Positions 12,375-23,971 of a DNA stretch of 64,000 nt are shown one piece after another. The position numbers and the translations under genes were made by a program. Positions within the stretch are counted from its first letter, which is position 1. Every line of letters starts with the position of its first letter. The stretch is taken from assembly GCA_947034895.1 (NCBI GenBank), contig OX344763.1:46251025-46315024 (forward strand), read 5' to 3'. The notes under the pieces are model-generated. The model worked only from the letters and a program-made list of their open reading frames with translations, searched no databases and was not told the origin of the DNA. Source of the DNA: Rhytidiadelphus loreus. Lineage: Eukaryota; Streptophyta; Bryopsida; Hypnales; Hylocomiaceae.

Positions 12375-13261
12375 TTTGTAAAGGATCAAGGCCATTTTCT
12401 GTCAAAAAAACACTCAAAACTGCCATTTCAATAGTAAAGAGTAACAATTTTCAAAATGTTTTTTTTTTTCATATCTAAATATAGGATCTTACACCTAACT
12501 AGTATGAGAATGTGTGGAAAAAAACTCAGAAATATTGACTACACAGATTGCAAGATATCTGCGTTTAAAGTGAAAAAACAAGTTTTTTAGCACATTGTGG
12601 GACTAGATTAAATGACTTTGAACCTTCTTAAATTAAATTTTTTGCACTACAAAGTTTTGGGCTTTAAGTCTTTGTTGTGGAGAATTGATTTGAGGGTTTA
12701 GGGTATTTAAAAAAAATAAAAATAAAAATATTCTTTAAAAAATTATTACGTAGAAGTAGGTATGAGACAAAAGGAAATTTTAATTTATTAATATTTCTAA
12801 AATGGAATTAAAACGTACTAATCCCAATGGTGAGATGTTTCTCAGAAGAAAACTAAACGATGTGTTTGGAACCATTTTTTTTTAATTGTAAAACTTGCAT
12901 TAAGAAATGAATCCTATGAGTTATTTTTTCTAGAAGATGCTTTAAATGCCTGAAAAACAAAATCCAAATAGAATGAATAAAAGCTTTCCATGTAGACCAA
13001 AATATAATCTATGAAAAAAAAAATTAAAATTAAAATTTTGAAGTTTGTTTTGTTGCCCCATGTCCCCTGTTTTGAACTTACTGATTTGAGTATAACTTTT
13101 ATCCATGGGCACCGATTTTAAAAAAAAAATTATACCCTCATGAAGCTAATCAATTTTTCTATATTCATAAAAAAATTCAAAAAATCATGACAAAAATTCA
13201 ACCCGTAGGTACATGCCTCAAATTATGTTTGTCCCCCAAAGGAACAATGGTCCTTTAGGGG
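12375..13261. mobile_element. TTAA element copy F
   Basis: Flanked by TTAA at 12371-12374 and 13262-13265, about 887 bp. The right end is intact (CAATGGTCCTTTAGGGG); the left end is degraded (TTTGTAAAGGATCAAGGCC). Same orientation as E. It contains an unoccupied TTAA (12734-12737) that corresponds to the site where copy A entered copy M. Non-coding. Confidence 0.7.
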
Positions 13262-13376
13262 TTAATTTTTGCACCTTTAATTTGGTCCTTAGGAGTTTAG
13301 TTTGTTGTACGGACTAGTTAGATGGAAATAAAGCTTGTTATGAGAAATAACATGTAGAGTTACATGAATGGTTATA

Positions 13377-13457
13377 CTCCCTCTATTTCTAAATAATACT
13401 GGTGTTTCCTTTATTTTTTACAAAAGAAACACTGCTATTATTCATAAAAAGAGGGAA
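13377..13457. mobile_element. Stowaway-type MITE
   Basis: An 81-bp near-perfect hairpin flanked by TA (13375-13376, 13458-13459). The left end CTCCCTCTATTTCTAAATAA is close to the plant Stowaway terminal consensus; the right arm is its imperfect reverse complement (TTCATAAAAAGAGGGAA). Stowaway elements are mobilised by Tc1/mariner-type transposases. Confidence 0.75.
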
Positions 13458-13755
13458 TAAAAAATAACATTTTTTCTAATTTGGTGTTATAGAATATTGT
13501 ATGTGAAGGTCTAAATTGGCACTTAGTTGCTGAAATTGAGTTTCCTCTTTAGATTCTTTGGGGGTGAGGTCACCACACACCATTCAGAAGATGACATGTG
13601 GCACTTTTTTTAATACTAGTTTGATTTAATTTATGCCAAATCTGACCCTAACATAGGGTATATGTCTGTGATGTAGAGTCATTACAATGTAACATTTGAC
13701 ACCCACAATCCCACATTCATTATCAAACTATTCTAAGATTCTGAGTGGATAGGTA

Positions 13756-14005
13756 CACTAAATAGTGAAATTAGGTTGCCCCACACTAATTTCTTGACAT
13801 TCTAAACTATATAAATATGTATTGTTTCTTTACAAGAATTTACTACTTTTTTGAATTAAAAATTTATGCATGTGAGACTTATGAACCTCTATGTATACAA
13901 AAAAACAAAACAGTAGACATATTTGTTGATTGGTTGGCTTGTAAAGTGATTTTCTTGAAGTAAGGCAACCTAATTGTTAAGGCAACCTAATTTCACTATT
14001 TAGTG
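13756..14005. mobile_element. MITE with perfect 25-bp inverted ends
   Basis: The ends starting CACTAAATAGTGAAATTAGG (from 13756) and their exact reverse complement (from 13981) bound a 250-bp AT-rich segment, with TA on both sides (13754-13755 and 14006-14007). The perfect arms suggest a recent insertion. The TA duplication suggests a Tc1/mariner-type origin. Confidence 0.75.
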
Positions 14006-14189
14006 TAGCTCATCAGTAGCTTGCTTGTCTTCATCTCAGGGTGTTGTTTATTTTATGGCTTGCCATCACAAGCTTGTTACGGTATTTGGCAGTCGGATGG
14101 TACCCTCTTGAGAGTGGTACTTAAACTTACCTTCAGTTGACGTGGACTACTTAATTTGGCAGGATGCTAAACCCATTATAGGAACTGGC

Positions 14190-14400
14190 CCCAAGGGGGG
14201 AATTACCCCTACTGAAAACACATAATTTTTTTATTTGCCACACATGATAAATTTGTAAATTTTGAATTCATATGTGCAACCAGAGGCCCCAAATTATTCA
14301 GTAGAGGTGAAGAATACACAAAATATAGGGCTTTTTTCACAATTACCTTGCAAAACACAAATTCATCCTCCTACGCCGCTAGTTCATAGGAAAGGTTTTA
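14190..14400. repeat. Diverged relative of the 5109-5344 MITE
   Basis: The block around 14282-14335 (GAGGCCCCAAATTATTCAGT, GAAGAATACAC, TAGGGCTTTTTTC) aligns to 5211-5295 of the MITE at 5109. The ends are too decayed to define. The small plus frame 14262-14447 is within it and is not supported as a gene. Confidence 0.45.
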
Positions 14401-14498
14401 CACCTTGCCTTAATTTGCTTGAACGATTAAAGTTACCAAAGGGTTGATAAAAGAACTTGCTGAGTCAACAATGGAACCGACAAATACAATTTATACTA

Positions 14499-14597
14499 GA
14501 GAAAGGGTTGGTCATGGCCGATTCTGCCTTGTAAGCAATCATGGGTGAGCCCTATGACCGCACACAAGGAAGAACTAGCCATGACCAACCCTTTCTC
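14499..14597. repeat. Hairpin with perfect 20-bp arms
   Basis: GAGAAAGGGTTGGTCATGGC at 14499-14518 is exactly complementary to 14578-14597. The pairing continues imperfectly inward (CCTTGT with ACAAGG) to give a stem of about 35 bp and a short loop. It could be a tiny MITE or a miRNA-precursor-like foldback; I see no target duplication. Confidence 0.7.
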
Positions 14598-15035
14598 AAG
14601 CGTTAAAATCAAGTAAAGGCAGATTTGTGGTCGCATGCAAAATTGGCCCTTGAGGCAGATTTTGCTAACAAAAAAGTCCTGTGATAATGCCCAAATGTAC
14701 TTACCTAATTTTAATGTAAACAGGATCCTAAGTTGCTATGTCTTGGCTAAGATAGTCAATGCCTTTGACAAACATCAAAAGGCTAGATCATTCAATGGAA
14801 ATCTTCCACGTGTTAAGAAAGAAGGAGGAGGATGCTGGATCATAAAAATGTGTTGAATGTCTTCATGTTCAATACCTTGTGGGATTGTATGAAATAGCTA
14901 GGATGGAACTTGTAATTGGTATTGTGGAGACGAGCGTACACTTTTGCACCAATGAGACGGTAATTCAATTGCCGCCATGCATGTGGTGATACATGGAATT
15001 TCATTAAAATGAAATATTCTATATGCTATTTTCAA

Positions 15036-15170
15036 ACTGCATGGTCTACACCATAAAAGTGACATCTAGAACATGTATTCATTTCAGATTGCACGGTCTA
15101 AACTATAAAAGTGCTATATAGGACATGTTTAGATTTTAGACTGCATAGTCTAAATCGTAAAAGTGGGAAA
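15036..15170. repeat. 52-bp tandem repeat, about 2.6 copies
   Basis: Units begin at 15036, 15088 and 15140, each opening A(C/T)TGCA(T/C)(G/A)GTCTA followed by TAAAAGTG. Non-coding satellite-like repeat. Confidence 0.65.
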
Positions 15171-15718
15171 CTTGTGGAATGGTGTTGTTTTAACGAAATT
15201 CTCCATTGATCTAATTGACTAATCTTGCTCTTGGTCTATTATAATTGCTTTGTGAAAGGAATTTATTCTTAATTGTGTATGAAACTTATTTAAGGTATGC
15301 TTACAACATCTCTAGTTTAGATCTTGTTAGTGATTTAAACCATAGGTATTGAATCTACTTAAAACATAGGGCAAGAAACATCACTTTTCATCACTTTTCA
15401 TCACTACTTAGGCAATTCTGTGAGATATGGTCACACTTGGAGAATGGTGTCACTTTTCATCACACATTATAGGGACAAAATGATAAGGAGTAGTGGGGGT
15501 GTCTAAAGGTAGTGAGCTTGGTCACATTATCCAAAACTCAACATGCTTCTTGTTGGTGAAAAATCATATAATCCAAAAAGTATCAAGCTTGGTGTTGGTG
15601 AGAACTAATGTATTTGCTTCTAGTATCACTTTTGAGGTGACTGGAGGCAAGCATTGATGAGTTCATCAATGTCTTCAAACTAGAACCTCGCTCCCATAAA
15701 TACAAAGTCCCAACTTGT

Positions 15719-15840
15719 TTACGGTAACTCTACCTATGACAAGCAACACTTGAGACTAGCCCAATAAAAGCTAAAAAATTCATGAGCAATACATGTATGT
15801 TGGTCCCAAGTTTTGTCTGTCATAGGTAGAGCTACCTTAA
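15719..15840. repeat. Foldback MITE, about 122 bp
   Basis: The left end TTACGGTAACTCTACCTATG and the reverse complement at the right end match at about 21 of 23 bases. The overlapping open frames on both strands (15734-16094) are chance frames within and beside it. Confidence 0.6.
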
Positions 15841-16332
15841 TTGGCACAAAATCTTTGCACTTCTTGTGACTACTACAATTTTGGTTGATTAGTTGGGAGG
15901 GGATCTCCATGGAGGACCTATCACATGATGGTCCATCCTCGGGTCCATCCTTTTCTTGTATTTGGTTCATTAGATGTTTTTCAGCCACCATGGAAGGTCA
16001 CATTAGATGTTTTTTTCTACTTTGGAAGGCTGTAAGTTCCCAATCTGGGAACCAGCCGAAACTGGCCGAAACTGCAGTTTGCGAGCTACATTGATGTAGC
16101 ACAACAACTGCCACGTCAGTTTTAAAAATTAAAAAATTAAACTTTTTTTTTCATTTTAAGAATTTTTTCATTTTCATTTTATTTTTTATTTTATTTTTCT
16201 GACATCGGCGTTTGATGAGGCTTAGGGGAATGGAGTTGGGAACAAGCATGAAACAGCCCTCCAGACCCCCCAAATCTCATCTAATATTTTAGATTGGTTT
16301 CCTATGTTGGGAACCAACCACTATTGGTTAGA

Positions 16333-16678
16333 ATTAAAAACAATTAAATAATTAAAATAATTAAAAACAGTTAAATAATTAAAATAATTAAAAACAGTTA
16401 AATAATTAAAATAATTAAAAACAGTTAAATAATTAAAATAATTAAAAACAATTAAATAATTAAAATAATTAAAAAAATTAAAAAAAATTAAATAATTAAA
16501 ATAATTAAAAACAATTAAAAACAATTAAATAATTAAAATAATTAAAAACAATTAAATAATTAAAATAATTAAAAACAATTAAATAATTAAAATAATTAAA
16601 AACAATTAAATAATTAAAATAATTAAAAACAATTAAATAATTAAAATAATTAAATAATTAAAATAATTTAAAAAAAAT
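16333..16678. repeat. 27-bp AT minisatellite
   Basis: About twelve tandem units built from ATTAAAAACAATTAAATAAT plus TAAAATA, with variants at one position (AACAG or AACAA) and some shortened units at the right end. The minus-strand repetitive open frame (FNYFNYL repeats) is only the translation of this satellite and is not a gene. Confidence 0.9.
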
Positions 16679-17598
16679 TAAAAATACATTTTTGCAATTT
16701 TTTTAAATTAAATTATTATTAATATCTAACATTGACAATCACTTGGCTACGTTAGCTTGGAAACTTAGGAGAATTTATAACCCTATAAACTAGTTGAATT
16801 TCATCTAATGGATACCTTCACTTACAAGATCCTTCTCATAGCCTTAGACCCTTCATGGAAGGCCTCTTCTTTTTTGCCCTTTTAAGGAAATGAAAAGTGA
16901 TGTTTAATTGTTCTTTATAGCATACACTCCATTCACCAAGCATTTATCCCTCATTGTTTGCAAAATGTTTAGTTTTGAGATTTTGCAACTAAATAGAATT
17001 AATACTTAGTGCACTTTCCAAAGATGAATTGTGCTTAGTCATTGGTATCCTTTATGTAGAAGGCCTTCATCAATTAGAATGGCATACGGTTCATCTTGGA
17101 AATATTGGCATGCACTTTCCTTCAAATGATAGAAATATATAAGAGAGGTGAATCCCTACTTTTTCTACCCTAGATAGCGCAGTGATCAAAATGCTGAAAT
17201 TTTGATGTGAAATTGTTAGCTTCTTCAAGAAAAAACCAATCCAAGTCATTTCAAATTTTTCATACACTTGCACAAAGATTCTATGAGTTTTCAAACTTAA
17301 AAGCATAGGATACTTACTCATGTGTTTAGACTCCCTTTAAACAAACCACCTTCAAAGTACAAAATGCTTGAACTCCATTGGTTGTCTCAAAGAACTCTTC
17401 AACTTCCATTGCTCTTCTTCACTTATGACAATTTTGAGACATCAAGTGAACCTTTGTCCATCATAAAATAGGAGGCACAATTAGAGATATCTTGGTTTTG
17501 GGTTCTATTACACTTAAGTGAATTGCCTCCCAAAAGGGAATTCCTCTACACAAAATGTTGACAAAAAATTTCACATAAGATGAATTATGTTTCTTTAA
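16679..17598. other. AT-rich spacer, no gene seen
   Basis: No supported coding, RNA or structured repeat feature. The minus frame at 17091-17321 lacks any domain or splice context. Confidence 0.45.
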
Positions 17599-18463
17599 CC
17601 CCTAAAAGTCCAAGCATCCCCAAAGTGGGTGTGTCTTGGTCAACCTCAATTGTAACTTTTAAAATAACTACTTTTAGAATTAGGTTTAAACTAAGAAAAT
17701 GAAGCTTGACAAGTTTTGTCTCTACTTCATTTCAAAATTTTGAAAAATGTTAGAAATTGAAAGAGTTATTGCAATTGAAAGTTTCATGTATTAAAGACCA
17801 AATAACACAATATGGTGTGTTGTTCATTCATATTTTCTTTTTTTAGATTCATTTTTTATTTAAATTATAAAATTATGTTTCTCACACTATCCTTCATTTA
17901 CAGTAAAAATGATAGATTATTCTAATATATACTCTAATTGATCTCGTAATTGATATAATTTGATTTTCACCTTTAACTTAAAAAAAAAAAAAATGATTTT
18001 TCTAAAATAAATTATTGAAAAAAAAAACATGAATGGAAAATGCATTTTTCCACTACCTAAAAATATCAGAATCTTATAAATTTATTAAATAAAAGGATAA
18101 ATTTTGTTTGATAGTCAAATTTGACTTTAAGGTCTTTGTTGTGGTTGTTTTGGGTGTAAAAAATGAAATAACCAATTGAAATTTTTTCATATTAATTTTC
18201 ATTGCTCCTTTTATCTCTTGAGAAAATTTCAAATCATTTGAATTATTTTTTCTATTTTTACTTATTTATGTTCTATTTTTGCAACAAAAATGATAACGAT
18301 TACAATTTTTCACAAAACAAATTGAAATTTCTCACATTGATATGTAATTTAGAGTTTCAAATAATAAAAATATAGGGTTTTTATTTGAACAAAATTTAGA
18401 AGGCTAAATTTAGCTTAGAGAGGAAGTTGGACCGTTTCACAATGGATGCAAGTCTTTTAGGGG
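17599..18463. mobile_element. TTAA element copy G, divergent subfamily
   Basis: 865 bp, TTAA at 17595-17598 and 18464-18467. Left end CCCCTAAAAGTCCAAGCATC, right end (inverted) CCCCTAAAAGACTTGCATCC. The interior is very AT-rich and only weakly like copies A-F, so it probably represents a related subfamily. Confidence 0.7.
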
Positions 18464-19616
18464 TTAATCCCTGTTTCCTACATTAAAGTATTGTATATTT
18501 AGTTTTGCTAATTTTTGAGCTGTTTTTATGAGCACAATTAGTAAGGTAGCTGACCTCTTTCCATCCACGACCTATTTTCGCTAGTTAGACTGCTTTGTTT
18601 CCAATCACTTGTGACAACTCATGTAGTTAGGTGATAGTTCACGCATCACAAATGTCGAGAGGTGTACATTGAATTCATACAATGATCACAAGATGTACCG
18701 ACATTTGAAGCCACAATTATGACCTACTTTGAAGCATGATCAATTTTGTAATTAATTGAGAGCAAGTTTGAACCTCCAATGTGCAACAATGGAGACTCCA
18801 GTGTTGAGAGAACACTGAACGCAGAGTGTTAGAGAGGCAAATGCTGAACTCAAGGGGGGAGATACCGTAGATAATATCAAGAATCAACCAAACATTCGAC
18901 TCTCCTTTGCTGCTATTGCGAAGTCATTGCGACATTCCCCTACTCGTGATCAGGTGTTTTCTTTGAAGGAAACGCAGTAATTCCTTTGCAAATGTCGACA
19001 ATGGAGAATTGAGTTTTGAGATTACTTTAGGCTAATGATAGGCAAATCTTGAAGGAGAGAGATAAGGCAGATCAAGAATCAACGAATCTTGGACCTCCTT
19101 CGCTTGTCTTTGCAAATATGGGCAATTTCGTTAAAATGGCGGCATTCCATTGGCATTTGTACATGAAGTAACAAAGACTGAGGTGTACTGAGGCACCTAT
19201 CCATCTCATATCAAGTATCCATTGTGTTCCATGCATGTCCAAATTATTACTTGTTTATGTATGGCATCGCCCCCACCATTATCTTCCACAAAATCTCATG
19301 CCCCAATTGGTCCCTTGAACTGCCATTTTAATGGAATACCGCCATTTTAACGAAATTGCCCATAAATGTATAATTGTACTTGCGACGATGTTCCTAGCTC
19401 GGAGCAAATGCTCCAATGCATTTGCAGATATAAACAATGGAGGCTTGGGTTTTGAGAGTAGCCAGGAGGCTTCTACAAAAGTGCGGCTATGACTAAGGTT
19501 TTATGTATCTCTAGATTGCAAGATTGCTATTGATTCAATGGGCAAGGCTGATGAGCCAGAACTAACCTCTCATTAGATCGATATCAGATAATTATGGGGA
19601 TGCATGCATATAAAAG
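18464..19616. other. Spacer with degenerate repeats
   Basis: Related phrases (GACAATGGAG or CAATGGAGACT, then AGATCAAGAATCAACGAATC-like blocks and CTCCTTTGCTG/CTCCTTCGCTT) recur around 18780-18950, 18985-19115 and 19425-19455, so this is decayed tandem or dispersed repeat DNA. No gene. Confidence 0.4.
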
Positions 19617-20579
19617 CCTTATTCAAACTTTGTTGACCCATGTATAAATTTACAATTGTGTTGTGTGAGTTGGTTCGTGGGGATTGAGATTTAGAGGCAA
19701 GGTGGGGTGGAAATCCAAGCGGGGTACGTTCTAATGATAAATAGGGTAGGCCGAAGGAGAGGAAGGCCATTGGTAAAGATAACATGATGGGCATTGTCAT
19801 GTTGGATGTTCTTTGTAGGGCTTGCTTGTAGCTTGTAGCTTGTCCTTTTGCTTCTTCTACAAAGAGGTGGGGTGAGAGGTGCACACTTGGCAATGGCAAC
19901 ATGAAGTTGTTGTTGCTATAGGTGTCTTGTGTTCAACATTTTCACTTAGCAATTGGTTCTTTTTTGTGACAACTTTTGACAATGGATCCTTAGAAGTTCA
20001 AAATTCAAAATTCAAAGCATGGATCTGTTTTGTATGTCTCCTTACTAGTTGAGCTTTCATCAACTTGAGTGTGCTCTAATTTTGAGTTGTACTCTAGATT
20101 TTTAGGCTCTTACAAACAAAACAAAATTTTGGAGAACAAGGAATTGAAGGTTGATGGAAAATAATTTGTGGCTATGTCTCTACAAAGAAAAGATTTGAAA
20201 CCTTGGATCCAACTCATAATTGAAGTGTTTGAGTCTCATTTTACCTTCTTTGGGACACCTATAGTAGTGGTGATCTCAAGTCACCATTGTCGGAAGGAAG
20301 AGTGGATGAGGGCCTTTTGCCCTACCTCTTTGTAAAAGAAACGAAGGACATTTAGCCTATGAGTAAACCCTATAGAGAACATTTGACATGACATCGTCCA
20401 TCATGTCCTCCTTTTGTTGCCAACAACATGCCTCTCCCTCTTTTGACCCACCCTATTTATCGTTGTAGTGTACCTTGCTTGGATTGCCACCCACTTTCTT
20501 TTTTAATCCCAATCCTCGTGTACCAACTCACTCGGCACAGTTGTAAATTTATACATGGGCTAGCAAGGTTTGAACAAGG
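19617..20579. mobile_element. Long-inverted-repeat element, arms about 220 bp
   Basis: The left arm (19617-about 19840) is the imperfect reverse complement of about 20355-20579. Shared blocks include CCCATGTATAAATTTACAA, GTGAGTTGGT and GATAAATAGGGT. The arms enclose about 515 bp without a transposase. Open frames 19573-19902 (minus) and 20570-20935 (plus) overlap the arms and are not credible genes. Superfamily unknown; long arms suggest a foldback or Mutator-like derivative. Confidence 0.65.
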
Positions 20580-21633
20580 ATGAGAATTCAATGAACAAGC
20601 GATGGTATGAACAAGAACATGATGAGTTGATGAGGAGTGGACAAATGATGGATAGACAATGGTCGGAGAACGTGATAGACAATCACATCAACAGGTTGGT
20701 CAACCATTCTCATGTGATAGCGTCAAAGTTGCCATTGCTACAATCTACCCTATCTTCTCATGAGGTAGATAAGCCCAATTCCATTTACCACCCAATTTCA
20801 TCCCCAACTTTTTTGGCCCCAATTCCGTCTAAAAAAACATCCAAATCCATTCATTTTTTTGACAAAATCAGTGCATTAATGCTTGCAAGGGGAACATATC
20901 AATCCTTTATTGCTGAGTATTTAAGTGGGCATTGAATACATGGAAAGATGGAAAGGCGGGATGTTTCTAACTCTACTCTATGGATGGTTTTGTAATTTCA
21001 GGGTAGAGCACTTTAGAAATTCACAAAAATTATAATTCCACTTGGGTTTGATCCGTGAAACAAGCGCACACCAGTCCTCTGGAAAAAATGGAAAAAATGG
21101 AAAAAATGGAAAAAATGTGCCTCTCTTGGAGTTGGCCCCAAGATATTCAGATTGCAAATCCATCGGGGTGGTAATAGGCTTGTCTACCTTATCTTATAAT
21201 TAGTCACAGAAAATGGAATATTATACTACCACGCACAATTTTCCGATTACGATTTTAGTGGCGTTTCCGGATTCCGTTTTCGAAAAGTTCAGTCTAGAGC
21301 TGTAAATTCACTTACTAAGATTGATAAACGCTCAAAAAGTATTCAGACAATGTTCAGTTTCTCAATTCGAGTAGAACTGATGATTCCGTTTCCAGTGACG
21401 AAGCCGGCCATCCGTGAATGTTCTCACACATGAGGCTCGCAAAATTTGGTATAACCAGTAGACGGCTAACCCTAAAGGCTTTCGCAGTATGCATCTTAAC
21501 TTCTTGTGCCGTTTATCAAATCGCGGAGTATGTCCGCTTTCGCCATGGAAGCCGCGATTCGATTCAAGCGTAGACGGACAAACAAGAATTGAGGCCTGAA
21601 TCGAAATGAACGAAAAGATCCAGTACAGTAACG
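20580..21633. other. Spacer with 9-bp tandem repeat
   Basis: 20775-20900 is an inverted copy of part of 8810-8925. Four copies of GGAAAAAAT lie at 21081-21117. From about 21240 the base composition rises toward that of genes, which fits a promoter or 5' UTR for the gene at 21634-23971. Confidence 0.4.
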
Positions 21634-21696
21634 ATGGCGGACGGAAGCTCCAAATGGACATCCGTAGCAGCTGGCTGGTTTCATGGACAACTGGAG
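21634..21696 (+). CDS. Candidate first coding exon of the 23.3-kb gene
   Basis: ATG at 21634 opens 21 codons (MADGSSKWTSVAAGWFHGQL then E) and stops at a good donor, GAG|GTAAGC. If joined in phase 0 to an acceptor at 23253-23254 (GGGCAG|AAACCAGAG), it reads directly into the frame at 23321-23971 and gives a 259-aa protein. The join is a prediction only. The 1.56-kb intron would be long, and the exon could belong to another transcript or be chance. Confidence 0.3.
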
Positions 21697-23320
21697 GTAA
21701 GCCCACCTAATCGCAACCATTGGTTAAAGTCAAGAAATCAGAGTAAGCTTACTATATATTTCTCGCTTCGATGAGTGCTTCCTAACTTGCTACAGAATCG
21801 TTCCTTGGAAATTCGAGTTACAATACTATTTTATCGGTGATTCAGCACACTTGTCACCATGTCGGAATGTACATAATTTTTTTGGAAGATCCTCTTTCGT
21901 GATTCCCTCAGACTTGTACGTGGAAAAACGCGTGTGGACTTGTCCTGTCTGTCGAATTGAACATGTGTCAGCTGCTGGAAACTAAACTACAGTGGAACAA
22001 ATTCTGAGATAAGTGGCCTATGGACATCTTTGTGCTTTCATAGAATGCTCTGTTCGCGTTGTCGATTGGCGTGCTGTAGTAACTTATTGTTGCACTCAGT
22101 AGCCGAATGTCTGTTTCCTTTGACAGATTCCATGAAATTTGCCGTGTCTTGCCGTGTCCTGTTTGTTGACAGTTGAATCCAGTTTAGATTTTCTTGGAAG
22201 TCAGAGTGTTATCTTCGTGTGTCTCTCGGAACGAAATCGTTACTATTCGGGATACTACTGTAGTTGGCTTGCTGCCTCTAACATTCGTCTAATCCCAGTT
22301 CTTTCACTTTTGATTCGATTTGGAGCTGGTCAGTTCTGGTTCGCAAGAGACAGAGAAAATCCAGTCAATCCTTTCAAGGGTTTCCTTCGACGTGTGTGTT
22401 TCGACCGGATTTGCGACGGCTGTCGGATGTTTACACTTGAACTGGCTGGCAGGCTTCCTCGCAAAGTGCCCGCAAGGAGGGATTCCTATGTTCCACAGGA
22501 TTGTATTATTCTGAGTTTGCCTGACTTGAGGTACGAAATCTTCCTGTAAGCTGGATGAAGATCGAATTTTTTTAATGTTCAAGTCAGTACCATTCCACGA
22601 ATTTACAGGACAGGAAGTCAACAGATGGTCATGGTCGATTCTATCTTTTCATTACTGAAATTGCAATCGATCTTGAGAAATTTGACCGAAGACTTTGGCT
22701 GCGATGTCTTGTTATTCACGCTGAGTTTTATGACTTCAAACTCTGCCTGTTCTTGAATTTCATTTAATCATAGACTCTGATTCAAAATTAAGAGTGCTGT
22801 ATTCATACGATTTGCGATCATGCTGCGAAGTTCGTTGCGACAGATGACATTGAGCTTTTCTATTGATACGCAAATGCCAAATTGTGCAGTGAATTAGGGG
22901 TGAGACAATATTATCGCAGTTTAGGCCACCCGTCAATGAAATCATGTGTTCAAATCGTTAATCAGTTTGACACACACTAGATGCGAATCGGGGCGTGCAG
23001 TAGATGTGGATATCTGCCCGAATATCTATTGAAGACAGAGCAACATGAGGTGTGTTTTAGTCAATCTTGTCTGCCATTCATGAAGTACAAGAATATCAAG
23101 AAATGGATGGAGAATTAGGGTTTAGATTCCGCTAAAATTTACAAATAATTTGGGATGTTCTGTCAACTGCAAAGAGTTTTTCTGAGTACACAGAGGATGA
23201 ATTCGAAACTATAGGGATCGTATCATTGAAAAAGTGGTGTTGGTATTCGGGCAGAAACCAGAGAAATCTTGCGTAGCTGAATTGAACATTTCAAGGCGGT
23301 GTCTCGCCGCACCGAGCGTA

Positions 23321-23971
23321 ATGGGTGGCAAGTACTCGATTATTGCAAGCTCAGGGGATATTTATGTGAGTAAAGAATTACAGAATTTGAGTGACACGCA
23401 TGTTACTCTGAAGACTCTGTCGATCATGCAGAGACCGCTTAGTTCTATTGGAGCTTTTGAAAGAAGTAGTAAACTACTGATTCCAGGACTTGGACAGCAT
23501 GAATACATCGTGGTTGACTTTTCATCTGAGAAATTTATCTTGGCAGAGAAATTGGGAAAAACGAAACTGAGGCCGGCAGGCATCCACATGGTCGTCCTCA
23601 AATCTGATTCTGAAACTGGGCACTGCCGCAAGAAAGTGAATCTCCTGGGAGTGCAAATGCAAGTGGCAGAGTTGATTGAAATTTTGGGCAGTGATAAATC
23701 TGATTACAACCTCTTCACAAGCAACTGCTGGAAGTATGCCTTTCGGAGCGCACAGAACATTCTAAAGCGATGCATAGCTGATGTTGGCATCACATCCACT
23801 GCACGCGAGTTCCTTCACAATGAATTTCAGGGCCTCCTGGAGTACGAGCGCAAATCGCCAGCTCGATATAGGCCTATTGGTCTAGCATCTCAACATCCAG
23901 AACACTTGAAAAAGTACAAATCCGTGCTTCTCTCTGACCTTCCGCTTGTAATAGAACGAGAAAGGAGCTGA
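23321..23971 (+). CDS. Hypothetical protein, possible LRAT/NlpC-like fold
   Basis: A 216-aa frame from the first true ATG (MGGKYSIIASSG); the open frame extends upstream to 23234 only through a GTG codon. The middle has a His in HEYIVVDF (about residue 81), and about 75 residues later a Cys in TSNCWKYAFRSA. This His-then-NC order is the arrangement of circularly permuted papain-fold enzymes such as LRAT and NlpC-like acyltransferases or hydrolases, but the similarity is by eye and short. The N-terminal Met-Gly could allow myristoylation. No transmembrane segment. The protein may be longer if the exon at 21634 is joined. Real coding status is likely from length and composition; function is uncertain. 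Confidence 0.55.
   Translation: MGGKYSIIASSGDIYVSKELQNLSDTHVTLKTLSIMQRPLSSIGAFERSSKLLIPGLGQHEYIVVDFSSEKFILAEKLGKTKLRPAGIHMVVLKSDSETGHCRKKVNLLGVQMQVAELIEILGSDKSDYNLFTSNCWKYAFRSAQNILKRCIADVGITSTAREFLHNEFQGLLEYERKSPARYRPIGLASQHPEHLKKYKSVLLSDLPLVIERERS

Noticed and set aside
16321..16524. Minus-strand open frame of FNYFNYL-type repeats
   Set aside because: It is only the translation of the AT minisatellite; no start context, domain or exons.
22139..22549. 136-codon plus-strand open frame
   Set aside because: The first codon is TTG, the peptide has no recognisable domain and the region is better explained as intron or 5' region of the 23.3-kb gene.
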